From Pseudomonas sp. FP453 (GTDB taxonomy: Bacteria; Pseudomonadota; Gammaproteobacteria; Pseudomonadales; Pseudomonadaceae), in NCBI RefSeq assembly GCF_030687495.1, contig NZ_CP117435.1, positions 3,290,501 through 3,354,500 of the forward strand: a stretch of DNA of 64,000 nucleotides, in the 5' to 3' direction. Positions 54,254 to 62,985 of this stretch are shown piece by piece. Within the stretch, counting starts at the first letter, position 1, and each line of letters starts with the position of its first letter. Under the pieces are notes generated by a model. It worked only from the letters and a program-made list of their open reading frames with translations, was not told where the DNA came from and did not search any database. The position numbers and the translations under genes are program-made.

Positions 54254-56863
54254 GTGCTTGAAGCCTACCGCAAACATATCGAAGAGCGTGCAGCCCTGGG
54301 TATCGTTCCCCAGCCGCTTAACGCCGAACAAACCGCAGGCCTGGTCGAGCTGCTGAAAAATCCTCCGGCTGGCGAAGAAGAATTCCTCGTTGACCTGATC
54401 ACCAACCGCATTCCACCTGGTGTTGACGAAGCTGCCTACGTCAAGGCCGGTTTCCTGTCTGCCCTGGCCAAGGGCGAAGCCACTTCCCCCCTGATCAGCA
54501 AACAGCGCGCTGTTGAACTGCTTGGCACCATGCAAGGCGGCTACAACATCGTGACCCTGGTCGAGCTGCTGGACGATGCCGAGCTGGCACCTGTCGCCGC
54601 CGCCCAACTCAAGCACACCCTGCTGATGTTCGACGCGTTCCACGACGTGGCCGAAAAAGCCAAGAACGGCAACGAGCACGCCAAAGGCGTGATCCAGTCC
54701 TGGGCTGACGGCGAATGGTTCCGCAACCGCCCTACCCTGGCCGACAAGATCAGCCTGCGCGTATTCAAGGTGACCGGCGAAACCAACACCGACGACCTGT
54801 CCCCTGCTCCCGATGCCTGGTCCCGTCCTGACATCCCGCTGCACGCCCTGGCCATGCTGAAAATGGCGCGCGAAGGCATCGTGCCGGACGAGCAAGGCAA
54901 GACCGGCCCGATGAAGCAGATCGAAGAGATGCGCGGCCAAGGCTTCCCGATCGCCTACGTCGGTGACGTGGTCGGTACCGGTTCGTCGCGTAAATCGGCG
55001 ACCAACTCCGTACTGTGGTTCTTCGGCGACGACGTCCCTTACGTGCCGAACAAGCGCGCTGGCGGTTTCTGCTTCGGCACCAAGATCGCTCCAATCTTCT
55101 ACAACACCATGGAAGATGCCGGCGCACTGCCAATCGAATTCGACGTTTCCGACATGCACATGGGCGACGTGATCGACCTGTACCCGCATGCTGGCAAGGT
55201 CTGCAAGCACGGCACCGACGAAGTCATCACCACCTTCGAAATGAAGACCCCGGTGCTGTTGGACGAAGTCCGCGCTGGCGGCCGTATCCCGCTGATCATC
55301 GGCCGTGGCCTGACCGACAAGGCGCGTGCCGAACTGGGCCTGGGCCCTACCGACCTGTTCAAGCTGCCTGAAGCACCTGTCGACACCGGCAAGGGCTTCA
55401 CCCTGGCACAGAAAATGGTCGGGAAGGCGTGCGGCCTGCCAGAAGGCAAAGGCGTTCGTCCTGGCACCTACTGCGAGCCGAAGATGACCACCGTGGGCTC
55501 CCAGGACACCACCGGTCCAATGACCCGTGATGAACTGAAAGACCTGGCGTGCCTGGGCTTCTCGACCGATCTGGTAATGCAGTCCTTCTGCCACACCGCG
55601 GCTTATCCAAAGCCGATCGACGTGACCACCCACCACACCCTGCCTGACTTCATCATGACCCGTGGCGGTGTATCGCTGCGTCCAGGCGACGGCATCATCC
55701 ACAGCTGGCTGAACCGCATGCTGCTGCCGGACACCGTCGGTACCGGTGGTGACTCCCACACCCGTTTCCCGATGGGCATCTCGTTCCCGGCCGGTTCTGG
55801 CCTGGTCGCGTTCGCCGCAGCCACTGGCGTCATGCCACTGGACATGCCGGAATCGATCCTGGTGCGCTTCAAAGGCAAGATGAAACCTGGCATCACCCTG
55901 CGTGACCTGGTTCATGCCATTCCTTACTACGCGATCCAATCGGGTCTGCTGACCGTAGAGAAGAAAGGCAAGAAGAACGCCTTCTCCGGCCGCATCCTGG
56001 AAATCGAAGGCCTGAACGACCTGACGCTGGAACAAGCTTTCGAGCTGTCCGACGCCTCGGCTGAACGTTCGGCTGCCGGTTGCACCATCAAGCTGTCGAA
56101 AGAATCCGTTACCGAATACCTGAACTCCAACATCACCCTGCTGCGCTGGATGATCGGTGAAGGCTACGGCGACCCGCGTACCCTGGAACGTCGCGCCCAA
56201 GCGATGGAAGCCTGGGTTGCCAACCCGGAGCTGATGGAAGCCGATGCCGACGCGGAATACGCCGAAGTCATCGAGATCGACCTGTCGGAAATCAACGAGC
56301 CTATCCTCTGCGCGCCAAACGACCCGGACGATGCCCGTCTGCTGTCGAGCGTTGCCGGCGAGAAGATCGACGAAGTGTTCATCGGTTCGTGCATGACCAA
56401 CATCGGTCACTTCCGCGCTGCCGGCAAACTGCTGGAACAGGTCAAGGGTCAGCTGCCAACCCGTCTGTGGCTGTCGCCGCCGACCAAGATGGACGCTCAC
56501 CAACTGACCGAAGAAGGCTACTACGGTATCTACGGCAAGGCTGGCGCGCGCATGGAAATGCCGGGCTGCTCGCTGTGCATGGGTAACCAGGCACGTGTCG
56601 AGCCGAATTCGACCGTTGTGTCGACGTCGACCCGTAACTTCCCGAACCGTCTGGGTGACGGCGCGAACGTCTACCTGGCTTCGGCTGAGCTGGCGGCAGT
56701 TGCTTCCACCCTGGGTCGCCTGCCGACCGTCGAAGAGTACATGGGTTACGCAGCGAAACTGGACACCATGGCCAGTGACGTCTACCGCTACCTGAACTTC
56801 GACCAGATCGCCGAGTTCCGCAAGATCGCAGCAAGCGCCAACATCCCGGTGATTCAAGCCTAA
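54254..56863 (+). CDS. acnB: Aconitate hydratase B
   Basis: 869 residues, bifunctional aconitase/2-methylisocitrate dehydratase of the TCA cycle. N-terminal HEAT-like domain ([20 protein letters not shown]), swivel domain, then the iron-sulfur core: [26 protein letters not shown] and [14 protein letters not shown] supply the 4Fe-4S cysteines. The GTG at 54254 is chosen because VLEAYRKH aligns with the start of other AcnB proteins and GAGGG precedes it by 8 bp. It follows an unusually long structured leader. Confidence 0.97.
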   Translation: MLEAYRKHIEERAALGIVPQPLNAEQTAGLVELLKNPPAGEEEFLVDLITNRIPPGVDEAAYVKAGFLSALAKGEATSPLISKQRAVELLGTMQGGYNIVTLVELLDDAELAPVAAAQLKHTLLMFDAFHDVAEKAKNGNEHAKGVIQSWADGEWFRNRPTLADKISLRVFKVTGETNTDDLSPAPDAWSRPDIPLHALAMLKMAREGIVPDEQGKTGPMKQIEEMRGQGFPIAYVGDVVGTGSSRKSATNSVLWFFGDDVPYVPNKRAGGFCFGTKIAPIFYNTMEDAGALPIEFDVSDMHMGDVIDLYPHAGKVCKHGTDEVITTFEMKTPVLLDEVRAGGRIPLIIGRGLTDKARAELGLGPTDLFKLPEAPVDTGKGFTLAQKMVGKACGLPEGKGVRPGTYCEPKMTTVGSQDTTGPMTRDELKDLACLGFSTDLVMQSFCHTAAYPKPIDVTTHHTLPDFIMTRGGVSLRPGDGIIHSWLNRMLLPDTVGTGGDSHTRFPMGISFPAGSGLVAFAAATGVMPLDMPESILVRFKGKMKPGITLRDLVHAIPYYAIQSGLLTVEKKGKKNAFSGRILEIEGLNDLTLEQAFELSDASAERSAAGCTIKLSKESVTEYLNSNITLLRWMIGEGYGDPRTLERRAQAMEAWVANPELMEADADAEYAEVIEIDLSEINEPILCAPNDPDDARLLSSVAGEKIDEVFIGSCMTNIGHFRAAGKLLEQVKGQLPTRLWLSPPTKMDAHQLTEEGYYGIYGKAGARMEMPGCSLCMGNQARVEPNSTVVSTSTRNFPNRLGDGANVYLASAELAAVASTLGRLPTVEEYMGYAAKLDTMASDVYRYLNFDQIAEFRKIAASANIPVIQA

Positions 56864-56880
56864 GATGTTGATGTAAAAGA

Positions 56881-56913
56881 CGCCGCGTATCCCACGATAC
56901 GCGGCGTTTTTTT
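56881..56913 (+). terminator. Rho-independent terminator of acnB
   Basis: CGCCGCGTATC-CCAC-GATACGCGGCG followed by TTTTTTT. The T-run reaches the stop codon of the convergent sulP gene. A near copy of the stem occurs at 58664-58693. Confidence 0.92.
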
Positions 56914-58603
56914 ATGCCTGGGATTTGGCCAGTTGCACCGCGCCATCCACACTCAAGCCGCTGAGCAGCACCTGCGGTGGCAACACCTCGGGCAAGCCCT
57001 GCAACACTTCACGGGCGCCATGCCGCACGCGCGCCAGCACCAGGCGCTTGCCCTCCGCGCGCACCTGCGCAAAAAACGCCGCCAGTGCTTCGATGCTGGT
57101 GCCGTCGAGGTTGGGGGACTCCTCCAGGCTCAGCACCACCACCTCCACTGACGATTGCCGCATCAGGCGCAACGCCGCACCCAGGATGCGCTCGGCATTC
57201 GCAAAAAACAGCGCTTCGCTGGGCCGCACGATCAGCACGCCCGGCACTGGCGACGCATCCGCATGGTGCTGTTGATCAACAAAGTCATGGCTATCGCCAA
57301 GGCGGCCCAGCACTTGGATATCAGCCGATGACATCTGACGCAGCATCAACACCACGCTGATCGCCACCGCCAGCAACAAGCCATCCAGCACGCCAAGCAC
57401 CAGCACCGCCGCGACGGCGCAGATCACCAGCAGGCGGTCACGCCGCCAAATGAAGTAGCGCCCCAAGGGTTGCAGGCTCAAGCCGCGACCCAACGCGTAG
57501 ATGACAATGGCAGCGAGCACTGGCTCCGGCGTCAGCGCGACATAAGGCAGCACTGTCAACACAATCACCAACACCACGAACGCCGCGACGATACCGGCCA
57601 GACGCGAACCGGCGCCGGCCGCTTCATTCGCCGAGGTCGCTGAATACCCGGCACCCGCTGGCATACCGTGAAACAACCCAGACACCAGATTGGCCGCCCC
57701 CAACGCCAGCAAGTCGCGATTGGAGGACACACGGTCGCCGTGTTTAAGCGCGAACGAGCTGATGGAACCGTAGGACTCCGCGTACAGGATCATCACCAAG
57801 GCAAACGCCAATTCGCCCAGGCGCAGCCAGTCGGCGAACGGCAGCACCGGAAAATGCCCCAGCTCAAGGCGCAGGTCGATCATGCCGATCAATCCGACGC
57901 CATGGCCCTCAAGGTTCAGGTATTGCCCGGCAACAATCCCCAGCACCACCACCAGCAACCCGCCCGGCAGGCGCGGAATGCGCGCGCCCAGCCACAGCAC
58001 GCCCAAGGCCACCACCGCCACCAGCGCCGCCGGCCAGTTCCAACTTGGCCACTGCTCCAGCAATTGCGGGAGGAAGCGGATCAGGTTGTTGTCGCTCAGG
58101 TGTACGCCCACCACGCCCGCCAACTGCTTGAGGATGATGGTCAACGCCAGGCCGAAGGCAAAGCCGCGCAACACGGGCTTGGCAATAAACGAGGTGACGC
58201 CACCCAGCTTGAACAACCCGGCCAGCAGGAAAAACACCCCGGTCACCAGCACCAGCCCGAACGCCAGGGACAGGCGCAACGCCGGGTCATCACCGGCCAG
58301 GCTGGCGGTGGCTGCGGCCAATACCGCTGCCGACGACGACGTGGCCGAGACAATCGCAAAGCGGCTGGTGCCCAGCAGGCCGTAGCACAACAACCCGGCA
58401 AACAAGGCGATCACCCCGGCCTGGGGTGGCAGTGCGGCAATGCTGGAATAGGCCACCGCCTCGGGCAGCAACAGCCCGGCGATGGAGAGCCCGGCGAGCA
58501 GGTCTTGGGTGCGGGTAGAGGACGCGACAATGGCGGGAGGGGTTTGAGTATTCAATCGGGCCAACCTTCGGGGTTTCCAGGGCAGAAACCCATAAGCCGA
58601 CAA
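56912..58603 (-). CDS. SulP-family anion transporter with STAS domain
   Basis: 563 residues. Membrane part (about 20-420) with LPEAVAYSSIAALPPQAGVIALFAG, the SulP signature region, and C-terminal STAS domain (about 440-560; LSLEESPNLDGTSIEALAAFF). Moves sulfate, bicarbonate or another anion; substrate unassigned. The best start is TTG at 58603, because GAGGG lies 6 bp upstream and FLPW at the N-terminus fits the family. Confidence 0.83.
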   Translation of the reverse strand: MSAYGFLPWKPRRLARLNTQTPPAIVASSTRTQDLLAGLSIAGLLLPEAVAYSSIAALPPQAGVIALFAGLLCYGLLGTSRFAIVSATSSSAAVLAAATASLAGDDPALRLSLAFGLVLVTGVFFLLAGLFKLGGVTSFIAKPVLRGFAFGLALTIILKQLAGVVGVHLSDNNLIRFLPQLLEQWPSWNWPAALVAVVALGVLWLGARIPRLPGGLLVVVLGIVAGQYLNLEGHGVGLIGMIDLRLELGHFPVLPFADWLRLGELAFALVMILYAESYGSISSFALKHGDRVSSNRDLLALGAANLVSGLFHGMPAGAGYSATSANEAAGAGSRLAGIVAAFVVLVIVLTVLPYVALTPEPVLAAIVIYALGRGLSLQPLGRYFIWRRDRLLVICAVAAVLVLGVLDGLLLAVAISVVLMLRQMSSADIQVLGRLGDSHDFVDQQHHADASPVPGVLIVRPSEALFFANAERILGAALRLMRQSSVEVVVLSLEESPNLDGTSIEALAAFFAQVRAEGKRLVLARVRHGAREVLQGLPEVLPPQVLLSGLSVDGAVQLAKSQA

Positions 58604-58663
58604 GCTTAGCCCTCATTGCCGGGTCACAGGTTGATCCCCGTCCACAAAAACGCCGATCAACGA

Positions 58664-58693
58664 AACGCCGCGTATCGCAAGATGCGCGGCGTT
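58664..58693. terminator. Hairpin resembling the acnB terminator
   Basis: AACGCCGCGTATC-GCAA-GATGCGCGGCGTT, followed on the plus strand by TTCT. Near copy of the acnB terminator stem; lies upstream of sulP and downstream of the permease gene, separating the two minus-strand units. Confidence 0.6.
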
Positions 58694-58737
58694 TTCTATT
58701 GCCCGGAATACTGTAGTTGCAGCACCACAAACCAAAA

Positions 58738-58825
58738 GTGGGAGCTGGCTTGCCTGCGATGGCGGTGTATCAGTCACCCATACAGTGACTGAACTACCGC
58801 TATCGCAGGCAAGCCAGCTCCCACA
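58738..58825. repeat. REPIN
   Basis: GTGGGAGCTGGCTTGCCTGCGATGG ... CTATCGCAGGCAAGCCAGCTCCCACA. Almost the same as the REPIN at 30609, including the GTGTATCAGTCACCC centre. Between sulP and the permease gene. Confidence 0.86.
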
Positions 58826-58862
58826 ATTTAGAACTCTACCGTCCTAGAGACCGTACTCAGGC

Positions 58863-60140
58863 TCAAGGAATCAGCGAATACACCACCGCCGTAATCGCTA
58901 CCAGGCCTACCGCCGTAACAAACACATTGGACGCCTGCCCACGGTACTTGGCCATGGCCGGCACCTTGCGAATCGCGTACATCGGCATCAGGAACAGAAT
59001 CGACGCAATCACCGGGCCGCCCAAGGATTCGATCATGCCGAGGATGCTTGGGTTCAGCGTGGCGACAATCCAGCACACCACCAGCATGAACGCGGCGGTC
59101 ATGCGGTCCAGAGTCTTCGGTGCCGGGCGGCGGCCGGTCTTGACCACCAGGCCCTTGAGGCCTTCGCTGGCGCCGATGTAGTGGCCCAGGAACGACTTGG
59201 CAATCGCCACGAACGCGATCAACGGCGCGGCAAACGCGATGGTCGGGTTGTCGAAGTGGTTGGCCAGGTACGACAGGATCGACAGGTTCTGCGCTTTCGC
59301 CTCGGCCAGTTGTGCCGGCGACAGGGTCAGCACGCAGCTGAACACGAAGAACAGCACCATCACCACCATCAACAGGTGCGCGCGGGACAGGATCTGCGAG
59401 CTGCGCTCATCGGCATGCACGCCGTACTGGCGCTTCTGGTCCACCGCGAAGGCCGAGATGATCGGCGAGTGGTTGAACGAAAACACCATCACCGGAATCG
59501 CCAGCCACAGGGTGCTGAGCAACGCCGAGGGCTCCGGCACCACGCTGGCGGTGCTGAGGATGCCACCGGTCCAATGCGGGATCAGGTACACCGCGAGGAA
59601 CAGCAAGGCGACGATAAACGGGTACACCATCAGGCTCATGGCCTTGACGATCACTTGCTCACCGCAACGCACCACGGCCAGCAGGCCGAGGATCAGCACA
59701 AACGCCAGGATCGCCCGTGGCGGCGGCATGATGTGCAGTTGGTGTTCCATGAAGCTGCCGACGGTGTTGGTCAGTGCGACGCTGTAGATCAGCAGGATCG
59801 GGAAGATCGCAAGGAAGTACAGCAAGGTGATCATTGCGCCAGCGGTGATGCCGAAGTGCTCTTCGACCACGTCGGTGATGTCGGAGCCTTCACGACCGGA
59901 CAGGACAAAGCGGGTCAGGCCACGGTGCGCGAAGAACGTCATCGGGAATGCCAGCAGCGCCAGGATCAACAACGGCCAGAAACCGCCCAGGCCAGCGTTG
60001 ATGGGCAAAAACAAGGTGCCGGCGCCAATGGCCGTGCCGAACAGGCCAAGCATCCAGGTGGTGTCCTGGCGGCTCCAGCTTGTGAGGGTTGCAGGTGTCG
60101 ATGCATAGCGTTCGTCAACGCTATTGGCCTGATCATTCAT
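58863..60140 (-). CDS. HAAAP-family serine/threonine permease
   Basis: 425 residues, 11 membrane helices. SdaC/TdcC-like landmarks: MLGLFGTAIGAGTLFLPINAGLGG, FPMTFFAHRGLTRFVL, VMVFSFNHSPIISAFAVDQKR and KSFLGHYIGASEGLKG. Proton- or sodium-coupled uptake of serine or threonine. Start MNDQAN at 60140. Divergent from the Thr-rich leader/cysteine hydrolase unit (385 bp). Confidence 0.86.
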   Translation of the reverse strand: MNDQANSVDERYASTPATLTSWSRQDTTWMLGLFGTAIGAGTLFLPINAGLGGFWPLLILALLAFPMTFFAHRGLTRFVLSGREGSDITDVVEEHFGITAGAMITLLYFLAIFPILLIYSVALTNTVGSFMEHQLHIMPPPRAILAFVLILGLLAVVRCGEQVIVKAMSLMVYPFIVALLFLAVYLIPHWTGGILSTASVVPEPSALLSTLWLAIPVMVFSFNHSPIISAFAVDQKRQYGVHADERSSQILSRAHLLMVVMVLFFVFSCVLTLSPAQLAEAKAQNLSILSYLANHFDNPTIAFAAPLIAFVAIAKSFLGHYIGASEGLKGLVVKTGRRPAPKTLDRMTAAFMLVVCWIVATLNPSILGMIESLGGPVIASILFLMPMYAIRKVPAMAKYRGQASNVFVTAVGLVAITAVVYSLIP

Positions 60141-60312
60141 CCGGTCGGATCTCCGCATTTACACGGCCGGGACGAGTCAGAAAAACCTGACAGGCAGCGC
60201 CCCGACCATAGAAGGGGCGCGATTGTCCGGGATTCTTGTGAATAAGCAAAGACTTAGCTGAGGAACGGTGGCGTGGTATATCGACACGCCGCACCCACAA
60301 CAGACACATTTG

Positions 60313-60342
60313 TTGACAATCTGGCGGCGCTTTCAGCATGAT
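60313..60342 (+). promoter_or_regulatory. Possible promoter before the Thr-rich leader
   Basis: TTGACA (60313-60318) and CATGAT (60337-60342), 18-bp spacer. This would place the transcription start at or near the leader ATG, so the true start may differ. Confidence 0.4.
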
Positions 60343-60348
60343 CAGGCC

Positions 60349-60435
60349 ATGAACCTTATTCAGCTGCACCTCACCCGCACCACCACCACGACCGCCATCG
60401 GCGGGTCGTGCGGTGGCTGTGGGTGGTCAAGCTAA
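60349..60435 (+). CDS. 28-residue threonine-rich leader peptide
   Basis: Short frame beginning MNLIQLHL, then TRTTTTTAIGG and a Gly/Cys/Ser tail ending GWSS. Six of seven consecutive codons are Thr (five ACC and one ACG, broken by Arg). 20 bp after the stop stands a strong terminator. This is the layout of an amino-acid attenuator such as thrL. The ribosome site is weak (CAGG close to the ATG), and the downstream gene is not a threonine biosynthetic gene, so the role is inferred. Confidence 0.55.
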   Translation: MNLIQLHLTRTTTTTAIGGSCGGCGWSS

Positions 60436-60455
60436 ACACTTCACAGATTCACCCC

Positions 60456-60487
60456 AAGGCCCCGCCAGCAATGGACGGGGCCTTTTT
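60456..60487 (+). terminator. Attenuator-like terminator
   Basis: AAGGCCCCG (60456-60464) pairs with CGGGGCCTT (60476-60484), then TTTTT. A competing pairing GGGTG (about 60421) with CACCC (about 60450) in the leader could act as pause or antiterminator. 39 bp before the cysteine hydrolase start. Confidence 0.85.
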
Positions 60488-60525
60488 ATTGCTCCGCCCA
60501 CCTGGCATTCACAAGGAGCAACACC

Positions 60526-61050
60526 ATGGCTGACGCCCTGCTGATCATCGACATGCAAACTGGTCTCTACGACGGCCCGCAGAAGCCCTTCGAGCGCGAA
60601 CGTGTACTCGCCACCATCAACCAACTGATCCAGCGCGCGCGCAACGCCAACGCGCCGATCTTTGTCGCCCGCCACACCGGCCCAGAAGGCTCGCCGATCG
60701 CAGCGGGCAGCCCGCTGTGGCAGCTGTGGCACGGCCTGGACGTGGATGAGTCCCGCGACCACCTGTTCAATAAAACCCGCCCGAGCTGTTTTCTGGGGAC
60801 TGACCTGGCGCAGCAACTGAGTGCGGCGCAGATCAACGAACTGGTGATCGTGGGCATGAAAACCCAATTCTGCATCGACACGACTTGCCGAGTGGCGGTT
60901 GAGCTGGGGTTCTCGGTGATGCTACCCGAAGATGGCCACACTTGCATGGACACTCCAGCGCTCAACGCGCAGGCGATCATCGAGCATCACAATGCGACAT
61001 TGGCAGGGGCATTTGTGAAGCGAGTGAGGGCTATGGATATTTGGGGTTGA
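60526..61050 (+). CDS. Cysteine hydrolase (isochorismatase-like)
   Basis: 174 residues. Asp-Lys-Cys triad: ALLIIDMQTGLYDG (Asp), FNKTRPSCF (Lys) and VGMKTQFCIDTTCR (Cys). Cleaves amide or related bonds in small molecules such as nicotinamide or ureido acids; substrate unknown. Start follows AAGGAG. Transcribed after the Thr-rich leader and terminator, so possibly tied to charged tRNA-Thr supply. Confidence 0.87.
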   Translation: MADALLIIDMQTGLYDGPQKPFERERVLATINQLIQRARNANAPIFVARHTGPEGSPIAAGSPLWQLWHGLDVDESRDHLFNKTRPSCFLGTDLAQQLSAAQINELVIVGMKTQFCIDTTCRVAVELGFSVMLPEDGHTCMDTPALNAQAIIEHHNATLAGAFVKRVRAMDIWG

Positions 61051-61054
61051 TCGG

Positions 61055-61387
61055 CTAAAAAGCTGAGTTTCCTAAAGGAAAATTGTGCAGTTCGCCTTTT
61101 ATGGCGTTCTGCGCGATATCCAGCTTCTCCAGGAGCTCAGCGGTTTCGTGGGCCGTCAGTGCAACAACAGGCCGGCCCCAGTCGCAATTCCTGATGACAT
61201 TTATCCGAAAACCACCCGCTGCGTCGAACTCCGGGTACCAACCTACATCCAGGAGTAGGCCGCCAGCATATTCAACTTGAAGCATGTCTTCTTTCAGCAG
61301 ATCGACCTGCTCCGACACAGCGCACTCCTGCAGGAGCGATAAATCGTCATGAGTAATCGTGCCACCGGCGAACTTGAGTGGAATCAA
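61055..61387 (-). CDS. Putative immunity protein
   Basis: 110 residues, acidic, no membrane helix or known motif recognised. The TTG start overlaps the upstream stop (TTGA), and a perfect AGGAGG lies 8 bp before it, inside the last codons (EFRRLTN) of the toxin-like gene. That coupling and size are typical of immunity genes. No family recognised; function inferred from position. Confidence 0.6.
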   Translation of the reverse strand: MIPLKFAGGTITHDDLSLLQECAVSEQVDLLKEDMLQVEYAGGLLLDVGWYPEFDAAGGFRINVIRNCDWGRPVVALTAHETAELLEKLDIAQNAIKGELHNFPLGNSAF

Positions 61388-61776
61388 TTTGTTAACCTCC
61401 TGAATTCCTGTTCAGAAATAGGATGACCATGGATAGCGCCACCGCTCAGTTCTATTCGAACCCAGCGGCTGAGTTTGCCTTGGCAGGCACCGATACAGTG
61501 TTGGTGCTCCATCACTTTCCAAGGCCTCCCATTGGTGGTTGGCGTTCCATTTTTATAGGCCTCTCTTTCAAGTATTTCAATAGCAATACCTGGCCTGTAC
61601 TTGGCCGGACCGTCCAAGGTTCCGGCAATGACTGCCCTCCAGGGTACAGCGATCGAAGGGTAGTGTTTGTATCCATACGGGGTCCATTGAATCTCTTCTT
61701 CGAGCGTTGCAGGAACAGGCATCCATGTCGTCTCTGCTAGAGGGAAAGTCCGCAAAGTCTGGCCCAGCAAATACAC
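61384..61776 (-). CDS. Orphan polymorphic-toxin C-terminal domain
   Basis: 130 residues from a GTG; an in-frame stop about 13 codons upstream limits extension. The second half (PTTNGRPWKVMEHQHCIGAC, SRWVRIELSGGAIHGHPISE) looks like the C-terminal toxin cassette of Rhs/Cdi/type VI proteins, with His-containing HQH and HGHP as candidate catalytic positions. No signal, PAAR or Rhs repeats precede it, so it is either a displaced toxin tip or a remnant. Followed by a coupled immunity-like gene. Confidence 0.55.
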   Translation of the reverse strand: MYLLGQTLRTFPLAETTWMPVPATLEEEIQWTPYGYKHYPSIAVPWRAVIAGTLDGPAKYRPGIAIEILEREAYKNGTPTTNGRPWKVMEHQHCIGACQGKLSRWVRIELSGGAIHGHPISEQEFRRLTN

Positions 61777-61902
61777 CCGGGACGAACGGCCAGGAAATTC
61801 AGAATGGCCTTACGCAAGAAGAAAATTTTCTATCTCAGTAAAACGCTCAGTCTTACAAATCCCGCATACTCCCCCCTCAAACCCTTCAGGAAGAGCCTTC
61901 CG

Positions 61903-62856
61903 ATGTCCATCACTGTTCTGGTTCTGGTTGAAACCATCAACGAATACTTGCACATCATCGAAAACGATGACTTCCACGTGATTCTGGCGCCGACGCCCGC
62001 CGAACGCGCCCAGGCCATCAAGGCCCACGGTGGCCAAATCAAAGCCGTGCTGACCCGTGGCCCGCTGGGTTTGTACGCTGAAGAAATCGCCGCCCTGCCC
62101 TTGCTGGAAATCATCTGCGTGATCGGCGCCGGCTACGAACATGTGGACCTGCAAGCCGCCAGCAATCGTGGGATCGTCGTCACCAACGGCGCGGGGGTGA
62201 ACGCACCGTCAGTGGCCGACCACGCCATGGCGCTGCTGCTGTCGCTGGTGCGCGGCATCCCGCAGACCGACGCCGCCGTACGGCGCAACGAATGGCCCAA
62301 GGTCATGCGCCCGTCCCTGGGCGGCAAGCAGCTGGGCATTCTCGGGCTGGGTGCCGTGGGACTGGAGATCGCCAAGCGCGCGGCCCTGGGTTTCGGCATG
62401 GAAATCAGCTACCACAACCGCCAGCCGCGCGATGATGTGGACTACACCTACTGCGCAACAGCCGTGGAGCTGGCGCGCACCTCGGACTTCCTGATCCTCG
62501 CCACGCCCGGCGGCGCCAGCACCCGCCACTTGATCGATCGCCACGCACTCGACGCACTCGGGCCCAATGGTTTCCTGGTCAACATCGGACGCGGCAGCGT
62601 GGTCGTCACCGCCGACCTGGTGACCGCCCTTGAGCAACGCCGCATCGGTGGCGCAGCCTTGGACGTATTCGACGACGAACCCCAGGTACCCGACGCCCTC
62701 AAGCGCTTGAGCAACACCGTGCTCACCTCCCATGTCGCCGGCCTGTCGCCGGAAGCCGCCCACGACACCGTGCAGCGCGTGGCCGACAACCTGCTGGAGT
62801 ACTTCGCCGGTCGCCCGGTGCTCACGCCCGTCGCATTGCCCCCGCCCGCAAAATGA
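61903..62856 (+). CDS. D-2-hydroxyacid dehydrogenase (GhrB-like)
   Basis: 317 residues. GLGAVGLEIAKRAALGFGMEISYHNR for NAD(P) binding; NIGRGSVV (Arg), DVFDDEPQVP (Glu) and SHVAGLSPEA (His) carry the Arg-Glu-His catalytic set. Reduces glyoxylate, hydroxypyruvate or 2-ketogluconate. Start MSITVLVL at 61903 follows AGGAAG; the longer frame from 61804 overlaps the divergent toxin-like gene region. Confidence 0.87.
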   Translation: MSITVLVLVETINEYLHIIENDDFHVILAPTPAERAQAIKAHGGQIKAVLTRGPLGLYAEEIAALPLLEIICVIGAGYEHVDLQAASNRGIVVTNGAGVNAPSVADHAMALLLSLVRGIPQTDAAVRRNEWPKVMRPSLGGKQLGILGLGAVGLEIAKRAALGFGMEISYHNRQPRDDVDYTYCATAVELARTSDFLILATPGGASTRHLIDRHALDALGPNGFLVNIGRGSVVVTADLVTALEQRRIGGAALDVFDDEPQVPDALKRLSNTVLTSHVAGLSPEAAHDTVQRVADNLLEYFAGRPVLTPVALPPPAK

Positions 62857-62985
62857 CCGATCAGGCACGCTGATCATCATCCAACACGCTAACCTATTAA
62901 GCCGCCCCGACCTTGTCGCTGGGCGGTGGTGCGCATTAGATTAGGAAATAGTCCGAGGCCTTTAGAATAAGCAGAAGGGATAAGC

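Noticed and set aside
54206..56857. 883-codon open frame antisense to acnB
   Set aside because: Mirror of a strongly coding GC-rich gene; the translated product shows no domain, and its composition (many His, Arg, Gln, Val) is that of an antisense shadow.
59181..60245. 354-codon frame opposite the Ser/Thr permease
   Set aside because: Antisense shadow; no signal, domain or ribosome site.
61423..61740. 105-codon plus-strand frame opposite the toxin-like gene
   Set aside because: No ribosome site or motif; the minus-strand gene has coupling to its partner by TTGA and AGGAGG.
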